Assembly: GCA_029319145.1 (NCBI GenBank) | Contig: CP119753.1 | Location: forward strand, 248,001 to 312,000 | Source: Microbacter sp. GSS18 | GTDB taxonomy: Bacteria; Actinomycetota; Actinomycetes; Actinomycetales; Microbacteriaceae | Direction: 5' to 3' | DNA length: 64,000 bases | Shown here: positions 58,628 through 64,000 of the stretch, in pieces | How positions within the stretch are numbered: position 1 is the stretch's first letter | Layout of the letters: every line of letters begins with the position of its first letter | Notes under the pieces: model-generated | The model's database searches: none | What the model was told of the DNA's origin: nothing | The model's input: the letters and a program-made list of their open reading frames with translations, nothing else | Position numbers and translations under genes: made by a program

Positions 58628-59553
58628 AGAATTCTCTCCGTATCCCGATCGCGCTCGCGGCGACCGCGCTGGCCGCCGCGGCCGTGACCGCGTGCGCGGC
58701 GTCCGACGACGCGGCGGCGACCGGCGACGAGCGCCCCGTCGTGCTCACCACCTTCACCGTCCTCGCCGACATCGCCCGGAACGTGGCGGGCGAGCATCTC
58801 GAGGTGGCCTCGATCACGAAGGTCGGAGCCGAGATCCACGGCTACGAGCCGACGCCGGGCGACATCGCGCGAGCGAGTGAGGCCGACCTCATCCTGGACA
58901 ACGGGCTGAATCTCGAGGCCTGGTTCGCTCAGTTCGTCGAGACCGCCGATGCGCCGCACGTCGTGGTGTCCGACGGTGTGGAGGTCATCGACATCGCCGC
59001 AGACGCGTACGCGGGGCTGCCGAATCCGCACGCGTGGATGAGCCCGGTCAATGCGCGGGTCTACGTCGACCGGATGGCCGAGGCGTTCGCCGATCTCTCG
59101 CCCGAGCACGCCGACGACTTCTCGGCGAACGCCGACGCGTACAAGGCCGAGCTGCAGCGGGTTCACGACGATCTCGTCGCGGCGCTCAGCGCGCTCCCCG
59201 AGAACCAGCGCGCGCTGGTCACGTGCGAAGGCGCGTTCTCGTACCTGGCCCGCGACGCCGGGCTGGCCGAGGCCTACATCTGGCCGGTCAACGCCGAGCA
59301 GCAGGCGACCCCCCAGCAGATCGCGGCGGCGATCGAGTTCGTCGACGCCAACGACGTGCCGGCCGTCTTCTGCGAGTCGACGGTGTCCGACAAGCCGATG
59401 CAGCAGGTCGTCGAGGGGACGGATGCCGTCTTCGGAGGCACCCTGTACGTCGACTCGCTCTCCGAAGAAGGCGGGCCGGTGCCGACCTACCTCGAGCTCA
59501 TCCGCTACGACGCCGAGGTCATCGTCGCCGGGCTGACGGGGTCGGGGTCGTGA
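58621..59553 (+). CDS. Metal ABC transporter substrate-binding lipoprotein (Mn/Zn)
   Basis: A 310-residue cluster A-I binding protein with a lipoprotein signal (AATALAAAAVTAC). Metal ligands can be placed: His in GAEIHGYEPTPGDIARA, His in GLPNPHAWMSPVNARVYVDRMA, Glu in VTCEGAFSYLARDAGL and Asp in FCESTVSDKPMQQ. The His-His-Glu-Asp set and the lack of a His-rich loop favour manganese (PsaA/MntC type) over zinc, but this is not proof. First gene of an operon with the ATPase and permease, overlapping by 4 bp. Leaderless start predicted, with an operator at the promoter. Confidence 0.9.
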   Translation: MPKNSLRIPIALAATALAAAAVTACAASDDAAATGDERPVVLTTFTVLADIARNVAGEHLEVASITKVGAEIHGYEPTPGDIARASEADLILDNGLNLEAWFAQFVETADAPHVVVSDGVEVIDIAADAYAGLPNPHAWMSPVNARVYVDRMAEAFADLSPEHADDFSANADAYKAELQRVHDDLVAALSALPENQRALVTCEGAFSYLARDAGLAEAYIWPVNAEQQATPQQIAAAIEFVDANDVPAVFCESTVSDKPMQQVVEGTDAVFGGTLYVDSLSEEGGPVPTYLELIRYDAEVIVAGLTGSGS

Positions 59554-60290
59554 CGGCGGCGATCGAGGCAGAGGACGTCTCCGTCCGCTACGGCGAGGTG
59601 GTCGCGCTGGACGGTGTGTCACTCACCGTCGCCCACGGGCGCGTGACGGGCCTCATCGGCATGAACGGCTCGGGCAAGTCGACCCTCTTCAAGTCGATCA
59701 TGGGGCTCATCCGTCCCGACCGCGGGTCGGTGCACCTGGGCGGGACCGACCCTGCGCGCGCTCGCCGGCGCGGTCTGGTCGGCTATGTGCCGCAGAGCGA
59801 GGAGGTCGACTGGGCCTTCCCGGTGTCGGTGCGCGACGTCGTCATGATGGGGCGATACGGGCACCTCGGCATCACCCGGCGCCCGCGCCCGGCCGACCGC
59901 GACGCGGTCGAGCGGGCGCTCGAGCGCGTCGGGCTGACCGACCTCGCCGACCGGCAGATCGGCCGGCTGTCGGGAGGTCAGCGCAAGCGCGCGTTCGTCG
60001 CCCGCTGCATCGCGCAGGATGCTGCCATCCTCCTGCTGGACGAGCCGTTCGCCGGAGTGGACAAGCGCTCGGAGGCGACGATCGTGCGGCTGCTGAAGGA
60101 ACTCGCCGCGGACGGCACCGCCGTGCTCGTGTCGACCCACGACCTCCACGCCCTCCCGAACCTGGCCGACGAGGCTGTGCTGCTGCGCCATCGCATCCTG
60201 TTCCATGGTTCGGTGGCGGCGGCGCTCGAGCCCGAGAACCTCGCCCGGGCCTTCGGGCTCGACGTGTTCGACGCGGGGAACGCGGCGTGA
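59550..60290 (+). CDS. Metal ABC transporter ATP-binding protein
   Basis: A 246-residue ABC ATPase: Walker A GLIGMNGSGKSTLFKSIMGL, Q-loop GYVPQSEEVDWAFPVSVRDVVMMGRYG, signature RLSGGQRKRAFVARC, Walker B AAILLLDEPFAGVDKRSEA, His-loop VLVSTHDLHAL. The PQSEEVDW-FP motif is typical of the manganese/zinc/iron importer group (MntA/SitB-like). The GTG at 59550 overlaps the stop of the binding-protein gene (GTGA), and its own stop overlaps the permease start. Confidence 0.94.
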   Translation: MTAAIEAEDVSVRYGEVVALDGVSLTVAHGRVTGLIGMNGSGKSTLFKSIMGLIRPDRGSVHLGGTDPARARRRGLVGYVPQSEEVDWAFPVSVRDVVMMGRYGHLGITRRPRPADRDAVERALERVGLTDLADRQIGRLSGGQRKRAFVARCIAQDAAILLLDEPFAGVDKRSEATIVRLLKELAADGTAVLVSTHDLHALPNLADEAVLLRHRILFHGSVAAALEPENLARAFGLDVFDAGNAA

Positions 60291-61156
60291 GCATCCTCGA
60301 CCTGCTGCTGGAGCCGCTCCAGTACGAGTTCATGATCCGGGCGATCGCGACGACGGTGGTCGCCGCGGTGGTGTGCGCGGTGCTGTCGTGCTGGCTGGTT
60401 CTCGTGGGCTGGTCGCTCATGGGTGACGCCGTGTCGCATTCGGTGCTGCCGGGCGTCGTGCTCGCCTACGTGTTCGGGGCGCCCTTCGCGATCGGCGCCC
60501 TCGTGTTCGGCTTCCTCGCCGTCGCCCTCATCGGCGCCATCCGCGGCACGAGTCGCGTGAAAGAGGACGCCGCGATCGGGATCGTCTTCACGACGCTGTT
60601 CGCGTTCGGCCTCGTGCTCATCTCCGTCACGCCGAGTCAGACCGATCTCAACCACATCATCTTCGGCAACATCCTCGGGGTCTCTCAGGCGGAGCTCATC
60701 CAGATCGGCGCGCTCGCCGCCGTCGCGTTCGCCGTCCTGATCATCAAGCGCCGCGATCTCACCCTGTACGCGTTCGACCCGACGCATGCGCATGCGATCG
60801 GCCTGTCGCCGCGCCTGCTCGGCGCGCTCCTGCTCGGTGTGCTCGCTCTGACGTCCGTCGTGGCCCTGCAGGTGGTGGGCGTCATCCTGGTGGTCGCGAT
60901 GCTCATCATCCCGGGCGCCACCGCATATCTGCTGACGGATCGATTCGGACGGATGCTGATCATCGCCCCGGTGCTGTCGGCCCTCAGCTCGGTCGTCGGG
61001 ATCTACCTGAGCTATTGGCTCGATGCCGCCTCGGGTGGTCTCGTCGTGGTCGTGCAGGGCGTCGTGTTCGCCCTCGTCTACGTCTTCAGCCCCCGGCACG
61101 GCCTTCTCGGCAAGCGGCTCTCGACCCGCCGCGCCGTGGCTGTCGGTGAGCGATGA
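60287..61156 (+). CDS. Metal ABC transporter permease
   Basis: A 289-residue ABC-3 family permease with about eight or nine membrane helices. Conserved parts: GWSLMGDAVSHSVLPGVVLAY, RVKEDAAIGIVFTTLFAFG, the AFDPTHAHAIGL loop and VVGVILVVAMLIIPGATAYLL. The FDPTHAHAIGL motif is shared with manganese/iron permeases of the MntB/SitC type. Last gene of the operon; its stop codon is 4 bp before the tandem duplication of the tRNA-Lys 3' part. Confidence 0.94.
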   Translation: MSILDLLLEPLQYEFMIRAIATTVVAAVVCAVLSCWLVLVGWSLMGDAVSHSVLPGVVLAYVFGAPFAIGALVFGFLAVALIGAIRGTSRVKEDAAIGIVFTTLFAFGLVLISVTPSQTDLNHIIFGNILGVSQAELIQIGALAAVAFAVLIIKRRDLTLYAFDPTHAHAIGLSPRLLGALLLGVLALTSVVALQVVGVILVVAMLIIPGATAYLLTDRFGRMLIIAPVLSALSSVVGIYLSYWLDAASGGLVVVVQGVVFALVYVFSPRHGLLGKRLSTRRAVAVGER

Positions 61157-61160
61157 CCGC

Positions 61161-61280
61161 GTCATGCGGATGAGAAACGCCATGTTCGCGTGTGGTGGGC
61201 CCCGTGGGGCTCGAACCCACGACCCGCGGATGAGAAGTGCGGTGTTCGCGTGTGGTGGGCCCCGTGGGGCTCGAACCCAC
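61161..61280. repeat. 60-bp tandem duplication carrying the 3' part of tRNA-Lys
   Basis: Bases 61161-61220 and 61221-61280 line up at an exact 60-bp period, with the block from about 61184 to 61220 identical to 61244-61280 and the earlier part slightly diverged. The left copy holds a tRNA-Lys fragment (61193-61231: CCA, acceptor strand, T arm, variable loop) with no 5' half; beyond base 61231 it differs (GGATGAGAAG against GGATTAAAAG). It is a relic, not a second gene. Confidence 0.9.
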
Positions 61281-61328
61281 GACCCGCGGATTAAAAGTCC
61301 GATGCTCTACCGACTGAGCTAGAGGCCC
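61253..61328 (-). tRNA. tRNA-Lys (TTT), 3' CCA encoded
   Basis: On the minus strand: acceptor GGGCCTC (61328-61322) pairs with GGGGCCC (61263-61257, one G-U pair), discriminator A, CCA at 61255-61253. D arm AGCTCAGTCGGTAGAGC, anticodon loop ACTTTTAA with anticodon TTT, T arm GTGGGTTCGAGCCCCAC. The -10 TAGGCT (minus, 61344-61339) is 10 bases upstream. A partial copy of its 3' half lies 60 bp downstream. Confidence 0.97.
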
Positions 61329-61379
61329 TCGACGCTCAAGCCTAATGCCGCCGGCGAGCCGGGATCGCCACGCGTCGGC

Positions 61380-62831
61380 TCAGCCGTTTCCGTTCCCGTT
61401 GCCGCCGCCCTTTCCGTTCCCGTTGCCGCCGCCGTTGTTGTTTCCGGGGCCGCTGTTCGGGTTCGAGCCCCCGCTGCCGCCGCCCGCGGGGGATCCGCCT
61501 GTGCCGCTCGTCGTGTCGGCGGGCGCGCTGGTGTCGGCCGGCTCGTCGGCGCTGGTCGACTCGGTGTCCTCGGCCGGTGCGGTCGTCGGTGCGGTCGTCG
61601 GTGCGGGCGCCTGGGTTCGCGTGACCGCGCGCTCCGGTCCCGTGGCGGACGCGCTGCTCCAGACCCCGAAGAGGACCGCGGCCGCGGCCAGCAGCGCGCC
61701 GACGAGGACGACCGCGACCAGAGAGACGCGGCGCGGGCCTGTGGCCGCCTGTGCGCGCGGAGCTCCCGGCTCAGGCGGCGCGACGTCCGTCGCCAGGGGA
61801 GGAGCAGGCGGGAGAGGCGGCAGGACCGCGGTGCGCTCGGTGGGCGACTCGGGTGCCGGCGATCGTGAGGCTCGCGTCGGCTCCGGCAGGTTCCGGCTGC
61901 CCGCGATCGTCTCCGACAGGAGCGGAGCGGCGACGGCGGCCGTCGTCACGTCGATCACCGGGACGGAGACCGCGGCGGCGGCATCCGTCCTCCCGGCGAG
62001 CTGAGACGCGGTCGTCGCGACCTCGAGCGCGGTCGGACGATCGTCGGGACGCTGTGCGGTCATGCCGCGCAGCAGCTGGCGCCACTGCTCGGGCAGCGAT
62101 TCGGGGATCGGCGGCGGTGTCGACATCCGTGCGAGCAGAGCCCCGATGCCCTCGGCGTGCGGGAACGGCCGCGCGCCGCTCAGCGCCTCGATGAGCATGA
62201 TCCCGAGCGAGTACACATCTGCGGGCGGTGCCGGCGCCGCGCCGTCGGCCTGCTCGGGCGCGAGATAGGCGATGGTCCCCACCATGAGCCCGGGCGTGGT
62301 CACGCGGGGCGAGTCGAGCAGGTACGCGATGCCGAAGTCCGCGAGCTTGGGTCGCCACGGCGCTCCGGGCACCGGCGACGGCGACAGCAGCACGTTCGAG
62401 GGCTTGATGTCGCGGTGGACGACGCCGGCCGAGTGCGCGACGTGCAGCGCCTCCGCCAGCTCCGCCGCGAGCTTCGCCGTCGTGGCGGGATCGACGGGAC
62501 CGCGCGCGATGAGATCGCGCAGCGTGATGCCGTCGACGTGCTCCATCACGAGGTAGGTGACGTTGTCGCTCGACAGCTCCGCGTCGTAGAGCGTCACCAG
62601 GGCGTGGTGGTTCAGTGAGGCCAGCAGCGTCGTCTCCGACCGGGCCCGCTCGATGGACCCGAGCTCCGAGGCCGGGCCGCGCATGATCTTGACGGCGACG
62701 GTGCGTTCGAGGTGCAGGTCCTCGGCGCGGTAGACGCGGGCCATGCCGCCCTCGCCGATGCGGTCGACCAGCCGGTAGCGGCCGTCGAGCACCTCGCCGG
62801 TGGTGTGGCCGAGACTCACGGGTGTCGTCAT
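61380..62831 (-). CDS. Serine/threonine protein kinase with Gly/Asn-rich outer tail
   Basis: A 483-residue membrane kinase. Residues about 15-275 form the kinase: glycine loop RIGEGGMARVYRAED, Lys in TVAVKIM, catalytic loop GVVHRDIKPSNVLLS, DFGIAYL, and LAPEQADG. A linker leads to one membrane segment (about 367-390, LVAVVLVGALLAAAAVLFGVW) and an outside tail rich in Thr/Ala/Pro and then Gly/Asn (GPGNNNGGGNGNGKGGGNG). PASTA domains seen in PknB are absent. TACCCT (minus, 62843-62838) ends 6 bases before the ATG, so the message is probably leaderless. Divergent from the RskA-domain gene. Confidence 0.93.
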   Translation of the reverse strand: MTTPVSLGHTTGEVLDGRYRLVDRIGEGGMARVYRAEDLHLERTVAVKIMRGPASELGSIERARSETTLLASLNHHALVTLYDAELSSDNVTYLVMEHVDGITLRDLIARGPVDPATTAKLAAELAEALHVAHSAGVVHRDIKPSNVLLSPSPVPGAPWRPKLADFGIAYLLDSPRVTTPGLMVGTIAYLAPEQADGAAPAPPADVYSLGIMLIEALSGARPFPHAEGIGALLARMSTPPPIPESLPEQWRQLLRGMTAQRPDDRPTALEVATTASQLAGRTDAAAAVSVPVIDVTTAAVAAPLLSETIAGSRNLPEPTRASRSPAPESPTERTAVLPPLPPAPPLATDVAPPEPGAPRAQAATGPRRVSLVAVVLVGALLAAAAVLFGVWSSASATGPERAVTRTQAPAPTTAPTTAPAEDTESTSADEPADTSAPADTTSGTGGSPAGGGSGGSNPNSGPGNNNGGGNGNGKGGGNGNGNG

Positions 62832-62968
62832 CCGGCGAGGGTATCCGGGACCGCCTGGACGTCCCGGGGGCTTGACGGTGGTGCAGAAAGGTGCTTCGCG
62901 AATGCATGGTGCATGCTGGAAGGGATGCGACCGGCGCGCGGGGGCGGCCGGCACGGACGGGGGGATAC

Positions 62969-63580
62969 GTGAGCGAACAGGAGCCGCAGCCGAGCGATCC
63001 GCGGGTCGACCTCGAGGCCGATCCGCCGGACGAGCAGCCGGCGGATCCCGAGAGCGATCCGCCGAGCCAGGCGCCCGCGGCGGAGCCCGCGCCGACGACA
63101 TCCGTCATCCAGGCGGTGTCGCGACGCAACTGGACGCGCGGCCTGATCGCGTTCGCCGTCGCGCTCATCCTCCTCGTCGGACTCGGCTTCGGCGCCGCAC
63201 GGCTCAACGACTACCTCATGCGGTCGCCCGCCGAAGTGGCCCTCGCCGACATCGAGGCCTCGGCCGACGAGCAGTCGATGACGGCCGAGCTCGTCGAGGG
63301 CGGCACGGCGACGGTCGCGTGGTCGGAATCCCTCGGGACGGCGGTGTTCTTCTCGGAGGATCTGCCGGCACTCGACGAGGGCGAGACCTTCGCTCTGTGG
63401 CTCACGCGCGGCGCTTCCGACACCGTCGTCGCGCAGTTCGCGGTCGACGGCCGTGAGGTCGTGGTGCAGCTCGATCAGGGTGTCGAAGCCGGCGATCTCA
63501 TCGCGCTCACGATCGAATCCGGTTCCGAGGCCCCGGACGAGCGCAGCGGAGACGCCGTCGTCACCATCCCCACCTCCTGA
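62969..63580 (+). CDS. Membrane protein with anti-sigma-K (RskA) C-terminal domain
   Basis: A 203-residue protein: an acidic Pro/Glu/Asp-rich cytoplasmic start (residues 1-50), one membrane segment (GLIAFAVALILLVGLGFGAARL) and an outside RskA-type domain (TAELVEGGTATVAWSESLGTAVFFSEDLPALDEGETFALWLTRG). The zinc anti-sigma helix bundle found in true RskA is missing, and no sigma factor gene is adjacent. It may be an orphan sensor domain. The GTG at 62969 lies after a G-rich ribosome site (GGACGGGGGG). Divergent from the kinase gene, with a 137-bp gap in which I see no other gene. Confidence 0.82.
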   Translation: MSEQEPQPSDPRVDLEADPPDEQPADPESDPPSQAPAAEPAPTTSVIQAVSRRNWTRGLIAFAVALILLVGLGFGAARLNDYLMRSPAEVALADIEASADEQSMTAELVEGGTATVAWSESLGTAVFFSEDLPALDEGETFALWLTRGASDTVVAQFAVDGREVVVQLDQGVEAGDLIALTIESGSEAPDERSGDAVVTIPTS

Positions 63581-63626
63581 CGCCGTCCGGGCGGAGCACG
63601 GTCCGTCCGCGGGTACCCTGGATGGG

Positions 63627-64000
63627 GTGAGCGACGCGTCCCGAGGATTCCACAAGCCCGTGCGCCGCCCGGCCGAGCTCTTCGACCGACTGTTCGCCGC
63701 CGAGGACCCGGCCGAGGTCTCGCGCGTCGCCCATTCCACGGCGCAGGCGCTGCTCTCGCGCGTGCGCGCCGAGCCCGACGCGCGCGTCATCGAGCGCCTC
63801 GTCGCCTTCACCGACAGCCACGGCATCGACGACATCGCCGAGCTGTGGTCGCGGTCGCCGGCCAAGACGCTCCCTGGCGCCCTGTGGCGGCTGTACCTGC
63901 TGCAGCTGATGATCCACCACGACCCGCGCACGGCTGCTCTGCTGTACGAGCGCGGCCGCGTCGAGCTCCGCTCGCCGGACGACCTGGTGGCCGGCGCCCC
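63627..64000 (+). CDS. Conserved actinobacterial protein of unknown function (3' end outside window)
   Basis: An open frame from GTG 63627 to the window end, 124 residues so far: SDASRGFHKPVRRPAELFDRLF, then EVSRVAHSTAQALLSRVRAEP, THE-like helical segments (VIERLVAFTDSHGIDDIAELWSRS) and LPGALWRLYLLQLMIHHDPRTAALLYERG. It appears all-helical and cytoplasmic. I recognise it as a widespread actinobacterial conserved protein but know no proven function. TACCCT (63614-63619) lies 7 bases before the GTG with no ribosome site, so a leaderless start is likely. Confidence 0.8.
   Translation, partial: MSDASRGFHKPVRRPAELFDRLFAAEDPAEVSRVAHSTAQALLSRVRAEPDARVIERLVAFTDSHGIDDIAELWSRSPAKTLPGALWRLYLLQLMIHHDPRTAALLYERGRVELRSPDDLVAGA

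Noticed and set aside
61023..61322. Small plus-strand frame with repeated GGPRGARTHDPR motifs
   Set aside because: It is the reverse complement of tRNA-Lys and its partial copy read as protein, a well-known false prediction.

Overview
The window is very GC-rich, with tightly packed genes and a strong preference for C or G in third codon positions. The gene content (Flp/Tad-type pilus genes beside a 6C RNA, a ThrE-type exporter, quinone-linked lactate and malate dehydrogenases, TgpA/DUF58/MoxR cluster, many genes that look leaderless) points to an actinobacterium of the family Microbacteriaceae, most likely Microbacterium or a close relative. Nothing looks like a prophage, plasmid or CRISPR locus; the only complete mobile element is one IS481-family insertion sequence.

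Layout. 1-2043: end of a MerR regulator gene, then an IS481 element inserted exactly at the 3' end of a tRNA-Ser gene, with a 15-bp target duplication that keeps the tRNA intact. 2240-9780: a secreted protein with a calcium-loop motif, then a leftward MoxR / DUF58 / transglutaminase operon, and two rightward membrane-protein genes. 9843-18145: SRP RNA, pta-ackA (acetate overflow), a secreted protein with four near-identical 56-residue repeats, and a sugar-phosphomutase/GH65 phosphorylase pair. 18186-27192: dnaX-recR, ThrE-like exporter, lysC-asd (aspartate pathway), mqo, tdk. 27199-35766: DUF1295 protein, the lactate operon lldR-lldD with twin operators, HAD phosphatase, tRNA-Pro, metallophosphoesterase and class A penicillin-binding protein, DUF4177 and RidA proteins.

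36023-41395: acs (acetate reuse), a 6C small RNA and a Tad/Flp pilus cluster whose ATPase gene carries a one-base frameshift. 41511-48257: small secreted protein, topA-tmk-holB, a secreted alpha/beta-hydrolase and tRNA-Thr. 48284-52797: a solo LuxR-type HTH protein, an AraC regulator and a large secreted GH78 alpha-L-rhamnosidase that share an operator-like motif. 53092-58581: membrane proteins, DMT and MMPL transporters transcribed divergently, nicotinamidase and a NUDIX hydrolase. 58621-64000: a manganese/zinc ABC transporter behind a palindromic operator, tRNA-Lys with a tandemly duplicated 3' part, a Ser/Thr kinase, an RskA-domain protein and a truncated conserved gene.

Together the metabolic genes describe an organism that excretes and re-uses overflow products (pta-ackA, acs, lldD, mqo) and breaks down sugars outside the cell or by phosphorolysis (GH78, GH65). 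The most notable signals are: the two secreted proteins that share a C-terminal module, one with a homogenised 168-bp repeat array; the repeated TANNNT-n6-8-start-codon arrangement in about sixteen genes; the frameshifted tadA-like gene next to a 6C RNA; and two tRNA 3' ends altered by insertion or duplication.
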